DNA of 63,473 nt from Anaerophilus nitritigenes (GCF_004138215.1 NZ_RYYS01000088.1:1-63473); one strand, 5' to 3'. Counted from the first letter of the stretch, positions 55,175 to 63,261 are shown. The notes: a model not told the origin generated them from the letters alone. Numbers and translations: made by a program.

Positions 55175-55277
55175 ATACTTCAGCTCCTTCCAGCAAATAT
55201 AATGAATGAGTTAAAATCAACTCAAATTTCATTGCTTATTATTATATTTATTCTATATTCACACTGATATTTCCTCT

Positions 55278-55328
55278 ATTTGAAAAAAGTATTTCTTTTA
55301 AAAATTTATAAATATACTTTTTTCAAAT
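55278..55328. repeat. Perfect 15-bp inverted repeat
   Basis: ATTTGAAAAAAGTAT (55278-55292) and ATACTTTTTTCAAAT (55314-55328) with a 21-nt A/T loop, between the hpf promoter region and the DnaA-box cluster. It could be a terminator for transcripts from the raiA RNA side or a protein-binding palindrome. Confidence 0.7.
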
Positions 55329-55497
55329 AAATAACAGAAATTATAAACTTATATTACATTTAATTAAGTATATAATTTAATGTGTATTATAGAAAATTTA
55401 AGTACAACGATTATATCTATATTTTACCCATCTTATATTTTCTAAAACAAATATTTTGTCTTTTTATTTATAAAAGTTTTCAACAGTATCCACTGTT

Positions 55498-55694
55498 TTA
55501 TCCACAGAATTTTCTAATTTTTCATTTTCTTGTTGTTTTTACTTTTAAAATTCTCCTTAAATTTTATACATACTATGTAAACTTGTGAATATCCACATGT
55601 TATTAACATATTCAGTGCCTGTTTAGTATTTTTCTGTGGATAATGTGGACAATATTGTTGATAACCTATATTTCAATATTCTAGCTGTGGAAAA
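55498..55694. other. Second DnaA-box cluster, between hpf and raiA RNA
   Basis: Perfect boxes TTATCCACA at 55498-55506 (plus) and 55635-55643 (minus). One-mismatch boxes lie at 55589-55597, 55644-55652, 55656-55664 and 55686-55694. The pair at 55635-55652 reads TTGTCCACATTATCCACA on the minus strand, identical to 37516-37533 on the plus strand. Confidence 0.7.
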
Positions 55695-55890
55695 CAATGT
55701 GTGTTTTAAGTGGACAAGTATTTTTTTGACGAATCATACAATAAACAGAAGCATATTTATTTATAATTTTACATATTTCATCTTGATTATTTTGCAGTTT
55801 TTACTGACAACATATTTTTTCATATTATTTTTGTAGAATTTTGAAAGAATTTTCATCTACAAAATTTGCATTAAAATTTTTACCAAAAAC

Positions 55891-56137
55891 AAAAAAATCT
55901 TGATTTATCATCAAGATTTTTTACATATTTAGCTGACCTGGTCTTTGCCCCCACACTCGCCTGCTGGAGGGTTCGCTCTAGGGTTACTATCACTATTACC
56001 TCTCTCAAATTTTAATATCTGGCAGGTCTTACTTCTAAGCCGCACCATGCTCAGCAGCTTCTTTTTTAAAGCTTACCTTACGTGGATCCCTTTGCCTGCG
56101 ACTGGCATGGACTTTCAACCACAGACCTAAAGTATGC
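55891..56137 (-). ncRNA. raiA-type structured RNA with own terminator
   Basis: Minus-strand, GC-rich island in very AT-rich DNA. It contains TTGAAAGTCCATGCCAGTCG, AAGCTGCTGAGCATGGTGCGG, AAGACCTGCCAGATATTAAA, GGTAATAGTGATAGTAACCC and CTCCAGCAGGCGAGTGTGGG, ending GACCAGGTCAGC. A terminator hairpin (AAATCTTGATGATAAATCAAGATTT plus T-run, 55891-55922) ends it. Size (about 215 nt body), conservation-like GC content, taxon and position upstream of hpf/raiA fit the raiA motif RNA of Firmicutes and Actinobacteria. Assignment is from memory of that motif, not a covariance search. Confidence 0.72.
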
Positions 56138-56143
56138 TTTAGT

Positions 56144-56172
56144 ATTATACATTGTTTTTAAGAATTTTTCAA
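56144..56172 (-). promoter_or_regulatory. Promoter of the raiA-type RNA
   Basis: TTGAAA (56167-56172), 17-bp spacer, TATAAT (56144-56149) on the minus strand, placing the start near 56137. It begins just after the stop of the upstream FlgN-like gene. Confidence 0.85.
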
Positions 56173-56175
56173 TAT

Positions 56176-56661
56176 CTATTTCTTGGGAGGAAAATTTTTT
56201 TGTATTTGAGCATATTTTTTTGCATAAATAGACGCAATTTTAGATCCTTGTTGTTTTGTATTTAAATCTTTCATTTCCTTTTTTAATTTTTCAAAATCAG
56301 TTTTCATCTGAATTGTATTCCTTTGATCTATTTCTTCAATTTTTTTTATAAATCCTGTAATATCCTCTATGCTTCTTTTGAGTTCCTTTAAAGCTGGATA
56401 TTTTTTTGTATGAATCTGTGCTAAGGATTCTACTTTTAACTCATTTTTCAACTTACTATAACTACTTAAAAAATCTATATCCATTTGATGAATTTGATGA
56501 ATTGTCTTTTTCTTTTGTTCAATGGTATCTTTAACTTTCTCTATATCTCCATCTTTACTTAGTGTTTCTTGAGCAATAGTTAAATGTAGAAGTTTCTTAA
56601 GTACTCCTTCTTTTTTGATTGAAATTTCTACAAGTATATCTATCAAATCGTTTATATGCAT
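56176..56661 (-). CDS. FlgN-like coiled-coil protein, paralogue 2
   Basis: A 161-aa all-helical protein. Its C-terminal DLNTKQQGSKIASIYAKKYA matches VKTKQQGNKVRSNYTRQYA of the FlgN-like protein encoded at 60648-61088, and both share the four-helix layout with a KKK-x-I-x2-I turn. FlgN proteins are export chaperones for hook-associated proteins FlgK and FlgL. A second copy suggests a chaperone specialised for another late substrate (inference). Start after GAGGGG. It is third in a unit with the large repeat protein and a 63-aa protein. Confidence 0.65.
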   Translation of the reverse strand: MHINDLIDILVEISIKKEGVLKKLLHLTIAQETLSKDGDIEKVKDTIEQKKKTIHQIHQMDIDFLSSYSKLKNELKVESLAQIHTKKYPALKELKRSIEDITGFIKKIEEIDQRNTIQMKTDFEKLKKEMKDLNTKQQGSKIASIYAKKYAQIQKNFPPKK

Positions 56662-56696
56662 ATAATCCCCTCACCACTATTTAATAGCTTATTTTA

Positions 56697-56888
56697 TCAT
56701 CGATCTATTTTCTCAACAAAAATAAGCATTTTCCCTAGAATTTTATAAAAATCCTTTGGTAAATCCATTTTTTCTTCCTCGCTTTGTTCATTATTTTCTT
56801 CTATAGGTATACTATTTTCTAAAAAATATGCTTTTCTTAATCTATTTTCATTGATCTTTATTTTAGAAAATACATCTCTTTTTTCCAT
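56697..56888 (-). CDS. Small hypothetical protein in flagellar unit
   Basis: A 63-aa charged protein (MEKRDVFSKIKINENRLRKA) without signal peptide or membrane segment. It is acidic in the middle (SIPIEENNEQSEEEK) with a helical C-terminus. I do not recognise a family. Good ribosome site (AGGAG) and tight placement, 26 bp after the large repeat protein and 35 bp before the FlgN-like gene, support expression as part of that operon. Confidence 0.6.
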   Translation of the reverse strand: MEKRDVFSKIKINENRLRKAYFLENSIPIEENNEQSEEEKMDLPKDFYKILGKMLIFVEKIDR

Positions 56889-56914
56889 ACATTTATACTC
56901 CTATACTTTCATAT

Positions 56915-59332
56915 CTAAATAATAAAAGAAACCTCTCCTAAATCATAGCCTACTTCTTTAAAATGATCTTTCAAAAAAGAAAGTTGGTTTTTAAATTTAT
57001 CTTGTTGATTCGTATAAATTTTTACATCTATTGTATCTTTTTTAATAAACATCTCCATTTTGATTTGCCCTAGTGTATTTGTATCTAGTTGAATTAACGT
57101 ACTAAGTGGTATCTTATTGGAGTCTATATTCTTTTGTGTAGAATATATTTGAAGATTTTTGCATTCGTGATTCATCCATACTGGTACCTGAATAGCTACA
57201 TTATTCTTTTTTAAATTTTTTTGAAGCTCTATCATTTCTATCATTCTTTTCATATGTTGGTCTAAATCTTTATGACCTTCCCCAAAGCTCATATTCTCAG
57301 AGAAATTTTTCATATCATCTATAAACTCATCATAATCTTTTTCTTCAAAAACTCCTTCTTTTAATTTTTGAGAAAAAGTTTTAGATAGATTTTCTAGCTT
57401 CATTCTGTATTCTTTTAATATAGGATGATCTGCATCTTCTAATACTTTTAATATTTCTCCTATTTGTTGACCCATCTGATCTTGATTTTTTAAAAAGGAT
57501 GCTATTTTATTGATTTCTTTTAATGAAAAATCTAGGTTATTTTTCATCAATAAAGATATAATTTTATTTTCTTGCCTTTCCATCAATAAAATATCCTCTA
57601 TCAAACTATGTCTATTTTCTTTAGATTCATTGAAATGTTGCTCTTTATTTTGTTTATCCATTTTTTCTTTTGTATATGTATCTATCTCTTTAATATTGAT
57701 ATTTTCTAAATCTATTTTTTCTTTGATTCCATCTAAAATCATAGATGTAGAAATATTTTTTCTAACTTTTGTATAAGTTTCATAAGCATCTATAGCTTTT
57801 TTTACATTCACAGCACTTAAAATCATTCCATTTGCATAAAGTGCTTCTCCTGCTTTTATAGTCATATTCATTTTAATAGAAAACTCTTTACTTTGAAAAG
57901 TTTTTTCATTTTCTATTCTTCTTTGTATAGCATTTTTTTCTTGAGAAGATATTTCTACAATTTTTTCATTTTTTAATTTTTCATAACTCTTTTGAATTTC
58001 CCTTAATGTAAAAGGAATATTTCTTTTCATATGAAATGCAATTTGATTAAAAGAAAGATTGGGGATTGTATTTATTATTTCTTGAGTATTAGAAATTTTT
58101 GAAAAAGCATTGATCATTTCACTACTTGATAGATTTTTCATTTGATCATATTGAATAAGCTTATTATTTTCTATTTCTCCATTTTCTATGATTTGATGAA
58201 GAATACGAATATCATGCTTTTTTACATCCCATCCTGCATTTTCAATTTTACAAATCATGTCTTGATTTAATCTAGATTGTAAAACTTTGGAGCTATTTTT
58301 GATGGCTAAGAACTCTTCTATTGTTTCTTTTTCTAAAGAAACTCCTCGCTTTAAAAAAAGTTCTCCAATCTTTAAATTTTCTGTTGTAATCTCTACCTCT
58401 AATTCTTCTAAATAACTTTTTAAATTATCTTGTAATTCACTTAAATCTTTTACATTAAATAAAGATTTCATATTTTCACCATAAGCCTTTACAGCTATAG
58501 GTGATCGATCCTCAAAAGCATCTATTCCTCCGATTTGGATTCCTTCTTTTGTGTGATATAAGTTGTCAATTGAAAGAATTTCACCTTTCTTATATAACTC
58601 TACATAATTTTCATCTTTTACTTCTTTTAATTTTTGTAATTTGTATACTATATCATAAATTCTTTCTATATTTTTTTTGTTAATTGTAATTTTTCCCTTA
58701 TGAAGAGCTTTAATAGCATCTGTAATATCTTTGCCCATTTTACTACCATAAATTTCTTTAGCTATTTTCTCTGCTTCTTCTGTAGTCATTTCCACTTTTT
58801 CTTCTAGTGGAGTCTCTAATTTTTCTTTTTGTATTTCTTCAATAGTTTTTGCAATCTTTTCTACTGAATCATTTTCCAAATCTACATCTTTATCTATTAA
58901 TTTGATAGCCATATCATGATTTAATTCTTGTTGAATCACTTGTAAATACTTTTTAGAAGCTACCATACTTTCTATAGAAGATTGACTCACTGGAATATTG
59001 AATTCATCTAATGCTTTTGCCATATCTAAATTTTCTTTGGTCATCTCTAGTCCACTTTTTTGTAAAAGATCATTATTGCACATAGAATCATCTTTCTTTT
59101 GATCATAGATTCTTAAAGAAATGATTTTAGATTTGTCAATAGATACTTGATCTCCTATTCTTTGATCTATATTATTTTTTAAAACAAGTTGTGCAATTTT
59201 ATTATTTCCTATATCTACACTTACTTTGTTTTTATTTTTTTCTATCAGTGTTCCATTAACATCAAATGGCCTCTTTATTGTGTTATAATACTTTTGAACC
59301 TTAAATAAATTAATTTGATTGAGTTCATTCAT
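56915..59332 (-). CDS. Large repeat protein, DUF6240-like, flagellar context
   Basis: An 805-aa, mostly helical protein. The start is the ATG of MNELNQINLF after AAAGGTG; the longer frame lacks a site. The N-terminal 75 residues look beta-rich (VNGTLIEKNKNKVSVDIGNNKIAQLVLKN). A degenerate repeat of about 60 residues recurs: KALDEFNIPVSQSSIESMVASKKY, LFLKRGVSLEKETIEEFLAI, FHMKRNIPFTLREIQKSYEKL, LYANGMILSAVNVKKAIDAYE and LLMKNNLDFSLKEINKIASFL. The C-terminal 110 residues (LIQLDTNTLGQIKMEMFIKKDTIDV) resemble the FliK hook-length-control C-terminal fold. It may be a FliK-related clostridial protein. A sigma-D-like promoter precedes it. Confidence 0.65.
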   Translation of the reverse strand: MNELNQINLFKVQKYYNTIKRPFDVNGTLIEKNKNKVSVDIGNNKIAQLVLKNNIDQRIGDQVSIDKSKIISLRIYDQKKDDSMCNNDLLQKSGLEMTKENLDMAKALDEFNIPVSQSSIESMVASKKYLQVIQQELNHDMAIKLIDKDVDLENDSVEKIAKTIEEIQKEKLETPLEEKVEMTTEEAEKIAKEIYGSKMGKDITDAIKALHKGKITINKKNIERIYDIVYKLQKLKEVKDENYVELYKKGEILSIDNLYHTKEGIQIGGIDAFEDRSPIAVKAYGENMKSLFNVKDLSELQDNLKSYLEELEVEITTENLKIGELFLKRGVSLEKETIEEFLAIKNSSKVLQSRLNQDMICKIENAGWDVKKHDIRILHQIIENGEIENNKLIQYDQMKNLSSSEMINAFSKISNTQEIINTIPNLSFNQIAFHMKRNIPFTLREIQKSYEKLKNEKIVEISSQEKNAIQRRIENEKTFQSKEFSIKMNMTIKAGEALYANGMILSAVNVKKAIDAYETYTKVRKNISTSMILDGIKEKIDLENINIKEIDTYTKEKMDKQNKEQHFNESKENRHSLIEDILLMERQENKIISLLMKNNLDFSLKEINKIASFLKNQDQMGQQIGEILKVLEDADHPILKEYRMKLENLSKTFSQKLKEGVFEEKDYDEFIDDMKNFSENMSFGEGHKDLDQHMKRMIEMIELQKNLKKNNVAIQVPVWMNHECKNLQIYSTQKNIDSNKIPLSTLIQLDTNTLGQIKMEMFIKKDTIDVKIYTNQQDKFKNQLSFLKDHFKEVGYDLGEVSFII

Positions 59333-59364
59333 ATTTTTCACCTTTTTCCCTTTTTCTAAAAAAT

Positions 59365-59391
59365 ATATCGACAAAATAGACCTTTCCCTTA
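59365..59391 (-). promoter_or_regulatory. Sigma-D-like promoter of the repeat-protein operon
   Basis: TAAG (59388-59391), 15-bp spacer, GTCGATAT (59365-59372) on the minus strand, compared with TAAA-N15-GCCGATAA: nine of twelve positions. About 33 bp upstream of the start codon. Confidence 0.5.
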
Positions 59392-59416
59392 ATCTATTTG
59401 TAAAAATTGACGATAT
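59390..59416 (+). promoter_or_regulatory. Possible sigma-D-like promoter of yaaR
   Basis: TAAT (59390-59393), 15-bp spacer, GACGATAT (59409-59416): nine of twelve consensus positions. It is back to back with the promoter of the divergent operon and 36 bp from the yaaR start. Confidence 0.35.
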
Positions 59417-59452
59417 ATAATTTAGAACAATACACAGAAAGGAAGTGTCCTT

Positions 59453-59908
59453 TTGAATACCATACCACCTATTCAACCTACAGCTTTGCAAAAAATATCA
59501 AACCCTAATGCTGTAGCTCTAAAAAAAGATACTAAAATGCCTTCTGCTTTTTTAGAGAAGTTTGAGAAAATAAAATCTGATGAAGTGAAAGAAAAAGTAC
59601 ACGATCTTTATGACAAGATCGTAGAAAAATCCGAAAAAATAGGAGATCGCCTATATTTACAAGACCTTTTAGATTATAAAAAATTGGTCAAAGAATTTTT
59701 AGATTTGACCGTTCAAAATTCTCATTCTTTTTCTAAAGATAGTTTTCTAGACCGCAGAGGTCGTCATCGTACTTTTTCTAAGGTAAAAGAAGTAGATCAT
59801 GCTTTATCAGATTTGACAAAAGATTTTTTAAACCAAGAAGTAGATCGAATCAAAGTAGTAAAAAAATTAGATGATATACGTGGAATGCTTGTAGATATGA
59901 TGATGTAA
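59453..59908 (+). CDS. yaaR: YaaR family protein
   Basis: A 151-aa protein of the YaaR (DUF327) family. It starts at a TTG after AAAGGAAGTG. The conserved helical region is LYDKIVEKSEKIGDRLYLQDLLDYKKLVKEFL, and the end is DHALSDLTKDFLNQEVDRIKVVKKLDDIRGMLVDMM. The function is unknown; in Bacillus the gene sits near holB and yaaQ. Here it is placed among flagellar genes, diverging from the repeat protein. Confidence 0.85.
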   Translation: MNTIPPIQPTALQKISNPNAVALKKDTKMPSAFLEKFEKIKSDEVKEKVHDLYDKIVEKSEKIGDRLYLQDLLDYKKLVKEFLDLTVQNSHSFSKDSFLDRRGRHRTFSKVKEVDHALSDLTKDFLNQEVDRIKVVKKLDDIRGMLVDMMM

Positions 59909-59937
59909 AAAACCGACCTATCTAAATAGGTCGGTTT
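59907..59937. terminator. Bidirectional terminator yaaR/flaG
   Basis: AACCGACCTAT-CTA-ATAGGTCGGTT with A/T runs on both sides, between convergent stops. Confidence 0.9.
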
Positions 59938-59939
59938 GA

Positions 59940-60293
59940 TTATGCTTTTTGGTCTACAAACAATCCTGTTCTTTCGATCATTGCTGCAACCATATCTAAA
60001 ATCTTTTCTGATGGAATCTCTCTTATAACTTCTTTGTTATTGTTATTAATTATTTTTACCATTACTTGTTTTGTTTTTTCATGAATAGAAAACTGAAGAC
60101 TGGTATCTGTCAATACTAAATCCTTATTGGCTTTTTCTATGGACTTAATCAATTCTTGTTCACCAATACAGTTTTGTTGATTCATTTGATCTAGTACTTG
60201 GTTTTCTTCTCCCGTTTTTTTTATTCCTATTTGATCTTTAGGATTCGTTCCTGAATTTTGTGAAAAATTTGTAACCCCTCCATCAATCTTCAT
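59940..60293 (-). CDS. flaG: FlaG family flagellar protein
   Basis: A 117-aa FlaG. The conserved C-terminal half reads LQFSIHEKTKQVMVKIINNN then EVIREIPSEKILDMVAAMIERTGLFVD. FlaG proteins affect filament length and assembly; the mechanism is unclear. The N-terminal 45 residues are variable and polar. The start follows AAGGTGG. It has its own sigma-D promoter and is separate from the fliD operon. Confidence 0.9.
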   Translation of the reverse strand: MKIDGGVTNFSQNSGTNPKDQIGIKKTGEENQVLDQMNQQNCIGEQELIKSIEKANKDLVLTDTSLQFSIHEKTKQVMVKIINNNNKEVIREIPSEKILDMVAAMIERTGLFVDQKA

Positions 60294-60327
60294 GTATACA
60301 CACCACCTTATTGGTTTTTCTATGTAT

Positions 60328-60355
60328 TTATCGACATATCTCTGTCCTCACTTTA
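60328..60355 (-). promoter_or_regulatory. Sigma-D promoter of flaG
   Basis: TAAA (60352-60355), 16-bp spacer, GTCGATAA (60328-60335) on the minus strand: eleven of twelve consensus positions, 34 bp from the start codon. Confidence 0.75.
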
Positions 60356-60402
60356 TATCAAATAGGTAAATTTACCAAAAGTTCATAAGATATCTTTTAA
60401 AA

Positions 60403-60447
60403 AATGATAAGAACCTATAAAAAATATTTTTTATAGGTCCTCCTTAT
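60403..60447 (-). terminator. Terminator of the fliD operon
   Basis: AAGGAGGACCTATAAAAAAT pairs with ATTTTTTATAGGTTCTT with small mismatches, then ATCATTTTTT on the minus strand, just after yjfB. Confidence 0.8.
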
Positions 60448-60449
60448 CA

Positions 60450-60635
60450 TTATAGGGTTATATCTAAATTTGATCCTTTATGTGGCTGTACAGACATCTC
60501 CATAGTCTTTTGCATATCACCCAGTAATGTAGTTACAGATTGGGCATCTTGATTCATAGCCTTTTGTAATGTAGTCATATTTATAGCTTGTCTTAAACTA
60601 TGAATAGATTGACTCATCATTGCACTTATTTCCAT
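60450..60635 (-). CDS. yjfB: YjfB family motility protein
   Basis: A 61-aa protein of the YjfB family (putative motility protein). MEISAMMSQSIHSLRQAINM and AMNQDAQSVTTLLGDM fit the family. There is no known biochemical role; it is often found in flagellar loci. Start after AGGGAGG, 12 bp past the flgN-like stop, last gene of fliD-fliS-flgN-yjfB. Confidence 0.8.
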   Translation of the reverse strand: MEISAMMSQSIHSLRQAINMTTLQKAMNQDAQSVTTLLGDMQKTMEMSVQPHKGSNLDITL

Positions 60636-60647
60636 AGAGTTACCTCC

Positions 60648-61088
60648 CTATTTATGATCTATAAATATTCCTTGAACATCTGCATATTGTCTCGTATAAT
60701 TAGATCTTACTTTATTTCCTTGTTGCTTTGTTTTTACTTCTTTCATCTTTATCTTCAATTCATCTAAATCATGCTCAAGCTTTTTTGTATTTTCTTGATC
60801 TTGGTTGTCTATCTCTCTTAAAAGATTTTTAATCTTTTCTGTACACACTTTTACCTCTTCTGAAGCTACTTCTCTTTGAGCAGATAGATCTTTTGAAACC
60901 ATTTCATCTATCTCGTTAATTTTTTCCATAATACTTTGTTTTTTGTCTATATGTTCTATTAATTTTTCTATTTGATCATCTTCTATAAAAAATTCTTGTT
61001 CATTAGTAAGTTTTAAAAATTCATAAAGATATTTTTCCTTTTCTTTTAAAGCTTCTATCCATGATAAAACATTCTCTTGAATTTTCAT
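60648..61088 (-). CDS. FlgN-like flagellar chaperone, paralogue 1
   Basis: A 146-aa helical coiled-coil protein, directly after fliS. Helices run LSWIEALKEKEKYLYEFLKLTNEQ, IDKKQSIMEKINEIDEM and a long third helix, with KTKQQGNKVRSNYTRQYADVQ at the end. That C-terminal TKQQG-x-K motif is shared with the protein at 56176-56661. It probably binds hook-associated proteins before export, though FliT-type function is possible from its place after fliS. Confidence 0.7.
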   Translation of the reverse strand: MKIQENVLSWIEALKEKEKYLYEFLKLTNEQEFFIEDDQIEKLIEHIDKKQSIMEKINEIDEMVSKDLSAQREVASEEVKVCTEKIKNLLREIDNQDQENTKKLEHDLDELKIKMKEVKTKQQGNKVRSNYTRQYADVQGIFIDHK

Positions 61089-61100
61089 ACAATCTCCTCG

Positions 61101-61487
61101 CTATTTTGTTTTTGCAAGATTCATAGCCTCTTTCCACGTATCTCTTAACTCTGTAACAAGTGGTAGGATTTCTTCTAAAATTTTTTTATCTTTTTTTAAA
61201 TTTGCATCTACTAATCTTTGTAAAATAAAGTCATATAAACTTCTTAATCCTTTTGATACTTCATATTTCATATCGAGTGTACTATTTAGTTCTATAATAA
61301 TATCACTTGTTCTAATAATAGAATCATGAGACTTTTGTATGTTTTTTTCATCTATAAAAATCATAGCTTGATTGATAAATTTGATGACTCCATCATAAAG
61401 CATTAAAGTAAGCTCTTGTGATGATGCCATAAGTACTTTATTTTCCTTATATTGATTCATCTGTTTATATGGATTTTGTAGCATCAT
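61101..61487 (-). CDS. fliS: Flagellin export chaperone FliS
   Basis: A 128-aa FliS. MLQNPYKQMNQYKENKVLMASSQELTLMLYDGVIKFINQA covers the N-terminal signature, including the SSQELTLMLYDG core. LNSTLDMKYEVSKGLRSLYDFILQRL follows. It holds flagellin monomeric in the cytosol. Start after GGAGG; 25 bp after fliD. Confidence 0.95.
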   Translation of the reverse strand: MMLQNPYKQMNQYKENKVLMASSQELTLMLYDGVIKFINQAMIFIDEKNIQKSHDSIIRTSDIIIELNSTLDMKYEVSKGLRSLYDFILQRLVDANLKKDKKILEEILPLVTELRDTWKEAMNLAKTK

Positions 61488-61512
61488 GTTTCTATTTACC
61501 TCCTAAAATTTT

Positions 61513-63261
61513 TTACATACTCCCTAATTGGCTTGCAATCCATGAACTTTGAGATTGCATTTTGCTCATAGCCTTCTCCATAGCAGTAAATTTTTGCCAA
61601 TATCTATTTTCCACACCAATCAGTCTATTTTCTTCTCTAGTAATTCTTTTATCCATATCAAAAACATCTTCGTCTAGCAAACTGATAGATCCTTTTCCAG
61701 CCCCTCCCTTTGTAACAAAGTCAATCAATAAATTTGATTTTACACTTCTATATAATGATGAATTTTCTCCTGGTCCTGCTTTTTTGACAATCTCTTTCAT
61801 TCCAATCACAACATCATCAAATAATCTATTTAAAATACCTGATTCTTTTCTTTTTTGATCTCTTAAAGCTTTATTTTCTGCAAGCTCTGAATCCGATGCT
61901 TTTACAGAAGATGGTTTAAATAAAAGCTCCATCACTCCATTTACATCTTCTTTGATAGCTTTTTTTAGTTTTTCCTCATTTATGGCTAATTTTCCTTTGT
62001 CTTTCCATTCTCCTGTAGTAATCCCTATTTGATGTAATTGGTTAAATCCAGATAATTTATTTTCTTTATTCTCAACTACTGATTTATTAGGATCATATGT
62101 ATCATAAACCGTTTCATACAATCCACTACGCATAGTTTGAGTAGTTCGATTGATGAACTCATCTCCTCTTAAAAGACCACTTTTAGCTTTTTCCTCCCAA
62201 AGCTTAATATCATTTTCTTTCATAGCTTCTTTTTGCTCTTTTGTAAGAGGCTGATAACTTCTATATTTTTTTTCAACAGTCTTTTTATTCATTTGATCTA
62301 TTAAGTCATTGTATTTCTCTACAAAGGATTTAATCTTGTCATAAACTCCATCTACATCTGTATCTACTCCTATAGTATACTCTATATTATCTGCCTTTTT
62401 TAAATTAATTTCTATTCCATTTATAGTAAATTGGTTAGATTCAAACTCAAGGTTTTCTGCTCCATCAAAATATATTTTTGCATTTTTACCATACACTTCT
62501 GTACCTTGCACAATAGGACCTTTAGCAATTGGATCTCCATTAACATCAAAAGCAGTTACATTTAATTTAAATTTATTTGCTCCAGTAAATAATTGTTCTG
62601 TATCTTCTTTAATATGTATTCGTGCATTTTTACCTGTTCCTTTACTAGATAAAAAGAGTCTTCCTGTAGTATCATCAAAGCTTGCTTGAATCCCTAATGC
62701 TACCTCTTTAGTAGAAGGATCATTATCATGATCTATCGGATTATTAATTTTCTGTACTAAGCTATCAATAGTATCTGTAGCTTTAAAATCTACTATTACT
62801 TCTTTGCCCTCAACATCAAATGTTATTTGTCCATCAGCAACTCCTAACGCTGATAATGTATCACTTTTTTTAAGTCCAATTGAATCAGTACTTGCTCCGC
62901 TAATTCCCTCTGCAAGATTTTCTACTTTTATCCTATGTGTTCCCACTGGAGCATCCGTAGTTGATTTAGCAGTAACTACATTTTCATTAGAAGAAACTGC
63001 TTTTTTTACCCAATCTAATGAAGATGTATTTTGAATCATTGATCCTGTACTTCTTCTTGTTACCCCAAATTCTTTGGATACATCTAATATGAAATTTGCA
63101 TATGCCTTATTTACCTCATTATATTGTTCTTGTCTCCATAATGCAACTTGCCTAGTTTGAGTATATTTATCTGCTCTCATTCTCTCTACTTGCATTAATT
63201 GCTTTACCATACTCTCTGTATCCATATTAGATGCCATACCTGAAAATCTTATAGTACTCAT
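61513..63261 (-). CDS. fliD: Flagellar filament capping protein FliD
   Basis: A 582-aa filament cap (hook-associated protein 2). FliD_N begins RFSGMASNMDTESMVKQLMQVERMRADKYTQ, the central D2/D3 part contains QASFDDTTGRLFLSSKGTG, and FliD_C spans about 330-575 with IKSFVEKYNDLIDQMNKKTVEK and ITREENRLIGVENRYWQKFTAMEKAMSKMQSQSSWI. It caps the growing filament and folds flagellin. First gene of its operon, read from the sigma-D promoter at 63371-63398. Start after AAAGGGG. Confidence 0.96.
   Translation of the reverse strand: MSTIRFSGMASNMDTESMVKQLMQVERMRADKYTQTRQVALWRQEQYNEVNKAYANFILDVSKEFGVTRRSTGSMIQNTSSLDWVKKAVSSNENVVTAKSTTDAPVGTHRIKVENLAEGISGASTDSIGLKKSDTLSALGVADGQITFDVEGKEVIVDFKATDTIDSLVQKINNPIDHDNDPSTKEVALGIQASFDDTTGRLFLSSKGTGKNARIHIKEDTEQLFTGANKFKLNVTAFDVNGDPIAKGPIVQGTEVYGKNAKIYFDGAENLEFESNQFTINGIEINLKKADNIEYTIGVDTDVDGVYDKIKSFVEKYNDLIDQMNKKTVEKKYRSYQPLTKEQKEAMKENDIKLWEEKAKSGLLRGDEFINRTTQTMRSGLYETVYDTYDPNKSVVENKENKLSGFNQLHQIGITTGEWKDKGKLAINEEKLKKAIKEDVNGVMELLFKPSSVKASDSELAENKALRDQKRKESGILNRLFDDVVIGMKEIVKKAGPGENSSLYRSVKSNLLIDFVTKGGAGKGSISLLDEDVFDMDKRITREENRLIGVENRYWQKFTAMEKAMSKMQSQSSWIASQLGSM

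Larger units (their letters stand above)
55175..55890. other. Long non-coding region with DnaA boxes and inverted repeats
   Basis: Some 700 bp without a credible gene. Near hpf the perfect repeat TGAGTT-AAAATC-AACTCA (55207-55224) overlaps a possible -35/-10 pair (TTGAGT, 18 bp, TATATT, minus strand). A 15-bp inverted repeat is at 55278-55328, and the DnaA-box cluster is at 55498-55694. TTTTGTAG/CTACAAAA forms another small inverted repeat near 55829-55865. Confidence 0.6.

Noticed and set aside
55945-56130. Plus-strand open frame of 61 codons (MPPHSPAGGF...)
   Set aside because: It is antisense to the structured raiA-type RNA; the GC-rich content is explained by that RNA and no ribosome site precedes it.
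55891-56137. RNase P RNA, suggested by GAAAGTCCATGC
   Set aside because: The transcript is far too short for RNase P RNA, and other conserved blocks such as the second universal region are missing. The place upstream of hpf favours raiA RNA. SRP RNA and tmRNA also do not fit.
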